From contig JBKJQB010000024.1 in NCBI GenBank assembly GCA_046594105.1, positions 1 through 63,568 on the forward strand: 63,568 nt of DNA, read 5' to 3'. Every line of letters starts with the position of its first letter. Positions within the stretch are counted from its first letter, which is position 1. A program made the position numbers and the translations under genes. Of this stretch, positions 16,809-25,720 are shown piece after piece. The DNA is from JBDSGC01 sp046594105. Lineage in GTDB: Bacteria > Acidobacteriota > Thermoanaerobaculia > Gp7-AA8. The notes beneath the pieces are model-generated. The model was not told where the DNA came from and made no database searches. It saw only the letters and a list, made by a program, of their open reading frames with translations.

Positions 16809-19382
16809 ATGAAACGCACATCACGTAGAAAACGACTCCTTCGCAACGACCGAGGCTCCGCGCTGCTGGTGAGCCTCATGGTCATCGTCGGGCTGTCGTT
16901 GCTCGGCCTCGGCTTCGTGGCCATCTCGGAGACGGAGACCGCCATCGCCAAGAACCAGCTGTCGGTCGTGCAGACTCAGGCTGTGGCGGAGGCGGGAGCC
17001 AAGCTCGTCGTGGAATGGTTCCAGGATCCAGTCTGGGCCGAGCTAAATGCAGGATTGCCCTTGAATGACGGGTCGGTGAACGCCAGTCTGGCAGCCATCA
17101 AAACCAACCGGGTGATCGCCGGGACCAACCCCATCAATGGCGTGTACAAGCCAGCCGCCAACATCCGGCTTCTGGAGAAACCATACCGGCCGAAACCGGA
17201 GAATCGATTCTATGGAGACGAGAACTCGGCCGATCTGATCATCAACCGGACCACCGACATCACCACCATCGACACCATCAACAACGTGTTGCTCGGAACG
17301 ACTGCGGAAGAACGCCGCAGTGGCGAGGTCACCGAGGTCAAGATTTACGCGCCGCCCATCGTGGGTGGAACGCTGCTCACCGACGGCACCACCACGAACG
17401 CGGACGGAACACCGCGGCGTTTCTGGGGCGGCACGGCAGAACGATTCGGCGTGGCCACCATCAAGGTCACCGCCACCATGTTCCGCGACCGCACGTTGAC
17501 CGGCGCGGCTCGCATGGCAGCATCGAACATCATGGCCTCCCATGCCGTGCGGCTGGTGGTCGGAGAGATTCCCCTCCCCATCCCCGGCGGCCCCATCCAG
17601 AGCAACACCTCGATTTCGTTCGGCGGCAACTTCGTCGTGCACTGGGGCAATGAGACGTCGACGACCGACCTCACCAACAAGCGGAATCCGAGCTCGCTCC
17701 CCTGGGCCAACGCCTACGAGCGCCCGCACTTCGAGCACGGCTACGAGCCGGGCCAAAGCATCTCCCAGATTCAGCTCACCTCCGGCGGATCGGGCTACCC
17801 GGGAGGAACGACCGTCAATATCGTCGGGGGGGGGGGCTCATTGGCGACCGCCACTGCCACTGTGACCGGCGGGGTCATCACCGCGGTCACTCTGACCGCG
17901 CGCGGCACGGGCTACTCCACCTCATCGCAGCCAACCATCACCTTCACGGGGGTCGGGGGCTCGGGTGCCTCCGCCACTCCCATCGTCGGAGCGGAAGTGT
18001 GGCCCACCACGCAGGCGTCCTTCGAGCAGGAAAACTATCTCAACGAAGTTCTCAACAAGACCTTCGAGGATCCCTGGTTCGGTTCGCGAGCCGTGCGCGA
18101 CAACTTCATCGATGGGGCCACAGCGTCGGGAGTTTTTCCGCAGTGCTACCCCTACTCGGCGTTATCGAACGAAACCAGTCCTCCCGGTTCCTACTTCTTT
18201 CAGTGGCAGGCAGCCAACACCTATCCATTGTTGAAAAAGGTCGTGTTCCCGACGATCAAATACGACTTCTGGAAGAGGATCGCCTCGCAGGGCCGCGGCT
18301 ACAAGGGGATCTACTACTTCAGCTTCGACAAGGCGGCCGGCAGCGGCTACAAGAAGGGTGGAACCGGTACCACTAAGCCGATGGCGTACTGGGCCAATTC
18401 TCTCAAGACCGGGCCGGGCGGGCGCCTCGGCCCCGGCGTGTACTTTTTCGACACCGTCGATGCGATCAACCCGCAGAATCTGATCGGCGGCGCACGCACT
18501 GCCCAGTTCACCCCCGCGGAGTCGTGGAACTCCTCCGATTACGGCTCTTCCTTCCTGATGGAGGGGTTCCTCTACGCGAACAACTCATCCTTCGGCACGC
18601 AGGGACAGGGCAGCTCCGCGGTAACGATCCAGGCAAACTTCCCCGGTGAGCCGTATCGCGATGTCGGTTGCCCCCTGTTTGACCTGGCCTCCAACGACTG
18701 GAACCGTACCTGTGCAGGAGCCATTTGTACGAAGGGCGCCGGCGATGGAATCTTCACCTCCGATGACCTGAATGGAAACCAGAGATTCGATGTCGTCACC
18801 ATGCCTGCCCCGGCCTGGCTGTCGAATGACCCCGGCCCCATTGCTCATGCTGCCGGAAGCACGTACATCGTCAAGACCTGGAAGTCGCCCTTGCAGGCCA
18901 CTGCCGACTACGGCGCACCCTGCACCGTTCCGGCCGTTGGATACAACGGGACGAATCCCGGCCCCAACGACTGCTCGGAGCCGCACGAGCCGTACCTCAA
19001 TCTGATCTACACAGGCACGGCCACCGATCCGCTCACCGTCGGATGGCAACCGTCGAACGGCTCCCAGACGTTTCTGAAGAAGAACACCGGCATCACCTGC
19101 ACCGCTGCGTCCGCGCAGACGGACTGCACCTCGAACGCTTACGACCTCGATGGCTCGCAGGTGCCCATCGACGTCATCCTCGACGGCATCTTCTACAACG
19201 AGGGCGGCTACGACACGCAAGGCAATACCGCCTACTACGGCTCGCTGCTCATCAATGGTGTGGTCACCGGAACCGGTACTCCCGACATCTGGTTCGACGA
19301 GAAACTCATCAAGGGCACCTGGGCTCCCCCGAACATGCCCCGGGTCATCGTCTACAACGAACAAACGGACGAAGAACAGTAA
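16809..19382 (+). CDS. Giant PilX-like minor pilin / putative adhesin with poly-G tract
   Basis: 857-aa protein with a PilX N-terminal type segment: a basic leader, then DRGSALLVSLMVIVGLSLLG and SETETAIAKNQLSVVQTQAV (the AEAG region typical of PilX). Residues about 320-400 form Gly-rich beta repeats (LTSGGSGYPGGTTVNIVGGG, then ATATATVTGG) like those of fibre proteins. An 11-G tract at 17826-17836 encodes GGGG and is in frame here; slippage by one base would truncate the protein. Typical PilX is about 170-200 aa, so this is a large extracellular expansion. It is the last gene of the operon and is followed by a strong terminator. Adhesive function is inferred. Confidence 0.82.
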   Translation: MKRTSRRKRLLRNDRGSALLVSLMVIVGLSLLGLGFVAISETETAIAKNQLSVVQTQAVAEAGAKLVVEWFQDPVWAELNAGLPLNDGSVNASLAAIKTNRVIAGTNPINGVYKPAANIRLLEKPYRPKPENRFYGDENSADLIINRTTDITTIDTINNVLLGTTAEERRSGEVTEVKIYAPPIVGGTLLTDGTTTNADGTPRRFWGGTAERFGVATIKVTATMFRDRTLTGAARMAASNIMASHAVRLVVGEIPLPIPGGPIQSNTSISFGGNFVVHWGNETSTTDLTNKRNPSSLPWANAYERPHFEHGYEPGQSISQIQLTSGGSGYPGGTTVNIVGGGGSLATATATVTGGVITAVTLTARGTGYSTSSQPTITFTGVGGSGASATPIVGAEVWPTTQASFEQENYLNEVLNKTFEDPWFGSRAVRDNFIDGATASGVFPQCYPYSALSNETSPPGSYFFQWQAANTYPLLKKVVFPTIKYDFWKRIASQGRGYKGIYYFSFDKAAGSGYKKGGTGTTKPMAYWANSLKTGPGGRLGPGVYFFDTVDAINPQNLIGGARTAQFTPAESWNSSDYGSSFLMEGFLYANNSSFGTQGQGSSAVTIQANFPGEPYRDVGCPLFDLASNDWNRTCAGAICTKGAGDGIFTSDDLNGNQRFDVVTMPAPAWLSNDPGPIAHAAGSTYIVKTWKSPLQATADYGAPCTVPAVGYNGTNPGPNDCSEPHEPYLNLIYTGTATDPLTVGWQPSNGSQTFLKKNTGITCTAASAQTDCTSNAYDLDGSQVPIDVILDGIFYNEGGYDTQGNTAYYGSLLINGVVTGTGTPDIWFDEKLIKGTWAPPNMPRVIVYNEQTDEEQ
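17826..17836 (+). repeat. Poly-G tract (11 G) in the PilX-like gene
   Basis: Eleven consecutive G within codons 340-343 of the PilX-like gene. Tracts of this length in surface-structure genes of other bacteria are known to slip and switch expression on and off. Confidence 0.85.
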
Positions 19383-19396
19383 TCGCGGTTCGTTCG

Positions 19397-19430
19397 CGGC
19401 GGGCAGGACTTCCTGCCCGCCGCGTTTTTG
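19397..19430 (+). terminator. Rho-independent terminator after the minor-pilin operon
   Basis: A 12-base-pair GC stem (19397-19408 with 19413-19424) around the loop ACTT is followed by G and five T. It sits 15 bases after the PilX-like stop codon. Confidence 0.9.
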
Positions 19431-19722
19431 GGGGTTCCAGCCCATGGTCAGCGCGTGCACCGCTCAGCAAAGAGACCCACAGGGGTTCCCGACGCAGTCG
19501 GCGAAACGCCGTGAGTCTGCCGGCGCAAGCCGGCAATAGGTCCGTAGACCCCGGCTTCAGCCGGGGGCGGTCGAGCTCCCGACCCTGCGGCGCTGCGGAA
19601 TCCGCCCCCTTCACCCACCGTTGTAAACTACTCCCCTCCCGCATGAGTCCCGGCGGGAAATCCCTCGGCAATCGGAACGTTTGGCATCATCGGCCGTCGT
19701 AAAGGCAGGCCACAGAAGGACA
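19431..19722. other. Intergenic region between terminator and pilC
   Basis: The gap between the two pilus operons holds several small GC palindromes (TGCCGGCGCAAGCCGGCA near 19520 and CCCCGGCTTCAGCCGGGG near 19548), probably degraded dispersed repeats, and the leader of pilC. No gene is evident. Confidence 0.6.
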
Positions 19723-20931
19723 ATGCCCGAATTCATCATCAGAGCCGGAACGCCCGATGGGCAGATCGTGGAGCGCCACGTCCAGGCTCTGAATTCGCGT
19801 GCCGCCCAGGAAGAATTGACCCGCCAGGGCATGCATGTCTTCGAGGCCAAGCGCGGGACCATGCACCTGCGCGACCTCCTGCCGCGCGGCGGCAAGATCA
19901 TCTCCACCGAACGATTCCTCGTCTTCAATCAGGAACTGCTGGCCCTGGTCCGGGCCGGACTGCCTATCCTGCAGTCCTTCGACATCATGCTGGAGCGGCA
20001 GAAGAACCTGCGCTTCCGCGACGTACTCATCGACATCCGGGACAAGCTGAAGTCCGGCATCTCGCTGTCCGACGCCTTCGCCTCTTACGGCGACCAGTTT
20101 CCTGCCATCTACTCGACCTCCATCCGGGCGGGAGAGCGATCCGGCGACCTGGAGGGCGTGCTCAAGCGTTTTCTTCGTTACCAGAAGATCATCGTCAACC
20201 TGCGGAAGCGGGTCATCGGCGCAATGATCTACCCCGCAGTGCTGATCGTTCTGTCGGCGGCCATGGTGTTCATCATGCTGACCCGGGTCATCCCGAAGTT
20301 CGCGGAGTTCTACGCCGGGTTCGGTGCCGAGTTGCCCTGGTTCACCACTTTGATGATCAAGGTGGCCAACCTCCTGAATCAGAACCTGATTATTCTCGTC
20401 GTGGTCTCCGTCGTCGGATTCGTCTTTTTCCGGCGCTGGGCATCGACCACCGGTCGCCTGCTTTACGACCGTTTCAAACTGGGAATCCCCCTGGTCGGGG
20501 GGATCCTTCACCGCTTCGCCATTCTGCAGTTCACCCAGTCGCTGGGGACTCTGCTCTCGGGCGGCACTCCCATGGTCCCGGCCATCGAGATCGCCTCGCA
20601 GTCGGTCACCAATCAGCTGGTGGCCACCCGGATCTACAGCATCATCCAGAACGTCCGGAACGGCGAGCCACTGTGGCGCTCGCTGGAGAGCACCAACGCC
20701 GTGAGCGACCTCGCCGTCGAAATGATCAAGGTCGGAGAGTCCACCGGAGCCTTGACGGAAATGCTGTCCAACGTCAGCGAGTTCTACGACGAGGAGATCG
20801 AGGCGCGGCTCACTCGTCTGGTGGCGGCCATTGAGCCGCTCATCCTGGTCTTCATGGGCATCGTGATCGCCACGCTGCTCTACGCCTTCTATCTCCCTCT
20901 GTTCCAGCTTTCGTCAGTGACACAGCAATGA
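19723..20931 (+). CDS. pilC: Type IV pilus inner-membrane platform protein PilC
   Basis: Polytopic platform protein (GspF/PilC family) on which the extension and retraction ATPases act. The 402-aa protein has two homologous GspF domains: the first around residues 60-190 (LLALVRAGLPILQSFDIM) and the second around 265-390 (FTQSLGTLLSGGTPMVPAIE). Three membrane segments are visible (near 165-190, 215-240 and 370-395). The frame is open upstream, but the ATG at 19723 has AGAAGGA just before it and gives the usual family length. First gene of the pilC-pilB operon, 35 bases ahead of pilB. Confidence 0.95.
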   Translation: MPEFIIRAGTPDGQIVERHVQALNSRAAQEELTRQGMHVFEAKRGTMHLRDLLPRGGKIISTERFLVFNQELLALVRAGLPILQSFDIMLERQKNLRFRDVLIDIRDKLKSGISLSDAFASYGDQFPAIYSTSIRAGERSGDLEGVLKRFLRYQKIIVNLRKRVIGAMIYPAVLIVLSAAMVFIMLTRVIPKFAEFYAGFGAELPWFTTLMIKVANLLNQNLIILVVVSVVGFVFFRRWASTTGRLLYDRFKLGIPLVGGILHRFAILQFTQSLGTLLSGGTPMVPAIEIASQSVTNQLVATRIYSIIQNVRNGEPLWRSLESTNAVSDLAVEMIKVGESTGALTEMLSNVSEFYDEEIEARLTRLVAAIEPLILVFMGIVIATLLYAFYLPLFQLSSVTQQ

Positions 20932-20966
20932 CGCGCCCCGACGGCGCCTGACCTTCAAAGAGACCA

Positions 20967-22589
<1,623 letters not shown>

Positions 22590-22635
22590 TGCGCGAGCCT
22601 TCAGTCATGACGAGCCTGCTGCATCGCGGACCCTC

Positions 22636-22700
22636 TCCTTTGAGTCACCGAACGACCCCTCATCCGCCTTCGGCACCTTCTTCCCGCTGCGGCGGGGAGA
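22636..22700 (+). repeat. Family-D repeat, partial copy
   Basis: CCCCTCATCCGCCTTCGGCA followed by CCTTCTTCCCGC and GGCGGGGAGAAGG. Same elements as the large inverted structure at 29913-30043. It fills the pilB-pilM gap; nothing else recognisable is present between 22590 and 22862. Confidence 0.65.
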
Positions 22701-22862
22701 AGGAACTCGATCGTAAGGGGCCGCGTCCAGTCTGTGTCCTCAGAAGACGCGCAGACGGCGAAGGGCCTGCCTGTGAGAAGAAGCGAGGTCGACTTTCTCT
22801 CAATCCTTCCTTTCCAAGCTCCTTCTCCGCAACTCTGACTGTGCATCCGTCGTCCAACTGAC

Positions 22863-23759
22863 ATGGCTCGATCTTTTCCACCGGACGTGATCGTCCTCGA
22901 TACCGATGCGCTCGTGCATGCGCGCGTGGGACGGGGCGTGAAGAACCCGCAGATCATGCAGGCCAAGAGCTACCGGCTGGCGTCCGACACGTTCCTCCCC
23001 TCCGTGGTCACGCCGGAACTGGCTTCCGACGTGGGGCTGGCCGAGGCGGTGCGGAGGATGAAAGGGGAGACGGGCCGCTGGAGCAAGGCGTCGCTGCTGC
23101 TTCCTGACTCCTGGTTCCGCATGAACATCCTGGAGATCCCCACGCTGCCCGACAAGAGCGACGAGGCAGACGCCATGATCCGGTGGAGCCTCAAGCGCAC
23201 CATGCCGCTGGAGGGTTCCCAGCTCCGTCTGGCCTACGAGGTGCTCGACCGCGGCGCGAGCGGCGTTCGCGTCCTCGCCGTGAGTGCGGTGGAAAAGACT
23301 CTGGTCGCGATCGAACGAGTCTTCGAAGCGGCCGGCATCGAGATCGTCCTGATCGAGCCGGTAGGCCTGAACATCTGGAATGCCGTGACCGTCCGCGAGC
23401 CCTCCACCGCCGGGGACCGCATCTTTTTTTACGTCCGCGATCAGGACTTCACCACCGCCGTGTTTCGTGGTGGTGCTCCCCTGTTCATCCGCTCGCGAAA
23501 CCTCAATGCCCAGCGCAGTCTCCAGCAGGAGATCAAGCTCTCCGCCTCCTATCTCCGCGACACCCTGGGCACGGAGACGATCGAGAACTGTTACCTCTGT
23601 GGCAACCAGCTGGCTGCCGGACTGGCGGATGAAATCGCGACGGAGTTCTCCGCGCCGGTGCGGGTGGTGGCTCTGCGCGACTTCACCGAGCACACCCCCG
23701 AGGGTGTGGGAGCATACGAAGCGGAGCTGACTGCCTGCACGGGAGTGTTCACAGGTTGA
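22863..23759 (+). CDS. pilM: Type IV pilus assembly protein PilM
   Basis: Actin-like cytoplasmic protein that binds the N-terminal tail of PilN and links the alignment complex to the motor. The 298-aa protein resembles the PilM/GspL cytoplasmic fold: opening strands VIVLDTDALVHARV, a middle MIRWSLKRTMPLEGSQLRLAYE, and a C-terminal half with DFTTAVFRGGAPLFIRSR and NCYLCGNQLAAGL. It is shorter than the usual 340-350 aa. First of five overlapping or abutting genes, pilM-N-O-P and the secretin. No clear ribosome site before the ATG. Called mainly from order and weak family resemblance. Confidence 0.85.
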   Translation: MARSFPPDVIVLDTDALVHARVGRGVKNPQIMQAKSYRLASDTFLPSVVTPELASDVGLAEAVRRMKGETGRWSKASLLLPDSWFRMNILEIPTLPDKSDEADAMIRWSLKRTMPLEGSQLRLAYEVLDRGASGVRVLAVSAVEKTLVAIERVFEAAGIEIVLIEPVGLNIWNAVTVREPSTAGDRIFFYVRDQDFTTAVFRGGAPLFIRSRNLNAQRSLQQEIKLSASYLRDTLGTETIENCYLCGNQLAAGLADEIATEFSAPVRVVALRDFTEHTPEGVGAYEAELTACTGVFTG

Positions 23760-24331
23760 AACCGATCCATCTGAATCTCGCCGCGCGCCCTCACCGCGAT
23801 TACCGTCCGTATGTCGCCGCCGTGGTGTTCAGCTCTCTGCTGATCGCCTACCTCACCGTGACGAACTTCGACACTTGGTACCGCTATCGAAATGAAACGC
23901 AGACCACACGGACCAGGATCGAGTCGCTCGATCACCAGACCGAAGAGGAGCAGCACCGCACCGACGCAGTGAACCAGCGACTGCGGGCCGTCGACGTGAA
24001 AGTGCTGGCCACCCAGACCCAGTTCGCCAATGCCCGGCTGGCCGAGCGGGCCTTTTCCTGGAGCGAGCTTCTGGATCGACTGGAGCGGGTATTTCCCAAC
24101 AACGTTCGCATCGACTCGATCGCGCCAAGTTTCGGCAAGACCGGCCTGGTGCACCTCACGCTGCAATGCGTAGCCAAGACTGGTGACGGGTTGGTCACCA
24201 CGCTCGATCGCTTCAATCGCGACGGCCATTTCGCCAACGCGTTCCCCGCCAACGAAGACCATGCCGAACAGGGATACCGTTTCCTCCTCGGCGTGGACTA
24301 CCGGCCGTCGATCGCGAGGTCGGTCGAATGA
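23756..24331 (+). CDS. pilN: Type IV pilus assembly protein PilN
   Basis: Bitopic inner-membrane protein whose cytoplasmic tail binds PilM and whose periplasmic coiled coil pairs with PilO. The 191-aa product starts with KPIHLNLAARPHRDYRP, the PilM-binding INLL-like segment. A membrane helix (YVAAVVFSSLLIAYLTVTNF), a coiled coil and a ferredoxin-like domain with ERVFPNNVRIDSIAP follow. The start is TTG overlapping the pilM stop (TTGA), so translation is probably coupled. Confidence 0.88.
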   Translation: MKPIHLNLAARPHRDYRPYVAAVVFSSLLIAYLTVTNFDTWYRYRNETQTTRTRIESLDHQTEEEQHRTDAVNQRLRAVDVKVLATQTQFANARLAERAFSWSELLDRLERVFPNNVRIDSIAPSFGKTGLVHLTLQCVAKTGDGLVTTLDRFNRDGHFANAFPANEDHAEQGYRFLLGVDYRPSIARSVE

Positions 24332-24960
24332 TCTGGCGCGAGAAACGAATCTCCCTGGCCATCCTCGCCGTTCTTCTGCTGGCGAATGTCCTCTTCTTCT
24401 TTACCTACCGGGTGCAGTACCAGAACCGGCTGCAGGATCTCGAGGGCCGCCTGCGCGCCAGTCAGGACCGCCTGGCCCAGGCCCAGCGCATGCGCACCAC
24501 GGCACAACAACAGCTTGATGGTTATCGCAAAGTGCAGCAGGACCTCCAGGCTCTCTACAACCAGCGCTGGTCGACGCAGGCCGCGCGGTTCACATCGTTG
24601 ATCATCGAGGTCAAGCGGCTGGTGGTGGCCAGCCAGCTGGTGTTGCCCCGAAGCTCCTCCTTCAGCCGCACCGAGGCGCGCACCACCAAAGAAACGGGCG
24701 CCATCGACACCGCGGTCGTCGGAATCAACTTCACCGTCCAGGGCTCTTACGAGCAGGTGCGCAGGCTGATCAATCTGCTGGAGCTTTCCAACCAGTTTGT
24801 GATCATCGACGGCATCAGCCTCGGGAGCGGGAACGACAAGATCCTGACCCTCAATCTCCGTCTGAAGACGCTGTTCCGCGAACCAACGCAGCAGAATGCA
24901 CCGCCGGCATTCGGATTCAGTGAGCCGGCCAGAACTCCCGCTCGGAATCAGGGACTGTGA
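24328..24960 (+). CDS. pilO: Type IV pilus assembly protein PilO
   Basis: Bitopic periplasmic partner of PilN. The 210-aa protein has a short cytoplasmic start, one helix (SLAILAVLLLANVLFFF), a coiled coil (about 35-80, rich in Arg, Gln and Leu), and a C-terminal ferredoxin-like fold (NFTVQGSYEQVRRLINLLEL). Overlaps pilN by four bases (ATGA). Length and layout match the family. Confidence 0.88.
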   Translation: MIWREKRISLAILAVLLLANVLFFFTYRVQYQNRLQDLEGRLRASQDRLAQAQRMRTTAQQQLDGYRKVQQDLQALYNQRWSTQAARFTSLIIEVKRLVVASQLVLPRSSSFSRTEARTTKETGAIDTAVVGINFTVQGSYEQVRRLINLLELSNQFVIIDGISLGSGNDKILTLNLRLKTLFREPTQQNAPPAFGFSEPARTPARNQGL

Positions 24961-25631
24961 TGGATTGGATGAGCTGGAAAACCTGGGGCATCATCGGGCT
25001 GGCGCTTCTGGCCGTCTTCGCCATCTATTCGTTCGCCGCCCCATCGGCCCCGGCGGAGTCCGCCATCGTTTCGTCAGAGACGGTGGGCCGGACTCCGGCG
25101 CGCTCGCCGCGCGTGACGGCCGCGCCGGCGCGTGGCGTCGGCGTCCTGCACAGCGAGTGGCTGGATAAAGTCACCGGCAGCTACCGGAGCGAGCGGAATC
25201 TGTTCTCCTACGTGGAGCCGCCCCCTCCCCCGCCTCCTCCACCGCCGAAGCCGCCCCCGCCTCCGCCCGACAAAGACAAGGACGGCATTCCCGACTTCAA
25301 GGACAACTGCCCTGACAAGGCCAACCCCGATCAGGCCGATATCGACGAGAACGGCATCGGCGACGCCTGTCAGGCCGGTGAGATCATCCGCAAGGTTCAC
25401 CTGCCGCCTCCGCCGCAGCCGCCGCCGTTCAGCTTCAAGTACATCGGGACCTTCGGAACGCCGTCGAGCCCGATTGCCACCTTCTCGGGCAACGGTGAGA
25501 TCGTCAACGTGCGTGTGGGGGAGACCTTCGCCGGGAAGTTCGTTCTGCGCAGCATCGGCATCGAGTCGGTGGAGATCGGATTCGTCGGCTTTCCCTCGGA
25601 CATCAAGACGCGCGTTCCTGTCGGAGAGTGA
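24960..25631 (+). CDS. pilP: PilP/GspC-like protein with thrombospondin-type-3 calcium repeat
   Basis: 223-aa bitopic protein in the pilP position. The N-terminus is a membrane helix (WGIIGLALLAVFAIYSFA), not a lipoprotein signal as in classical PilP, so anchoring resembles GspC. A linker, a proline run and DKDKDGIPDFKDNCPDKANP follow; the latter continues into DENGIGDAC, a thrombospondin type 3 repeat that should bind calcium. A second Pro-rich stretch leads to a small beta domain (FSGNGEIVNVRVGETFAGKF) like the PilP/GspC homology region that binds the secretin. GTG 24957 is an alternative start. Assignment as PilP rests on order plus the C-terminal domain. Confidence 0.8.
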   Translation: MDWMSWKTWGIIGLALLAVFAIYSFAAPSAPAESAIVSSETVGRTPARSPRVTAAPARGVGVLHSEWLDKVTGSYRSERNLFSYVEPPPPPPPPPPKPPPPPPDKDKDGIPDFKDNCPDKANPDQADIDENGIGDACQAGEIIRKVHLPPPPQPPPFSFKYIGTFGTPSSPIATFSGNGEIVNVRVGETFAGKFVLRSIGIESVEIGFVGFPSDIKTRVPVGE

Positions 25632-25720
25632 CGTTTGGACCGTTTGGACCGTCAGAAGCAACGTGTGAGAGAGTGGCCCGGAACGGACACCCGCGCACAG
25701 GACTCAGGACTGAAAACGAA

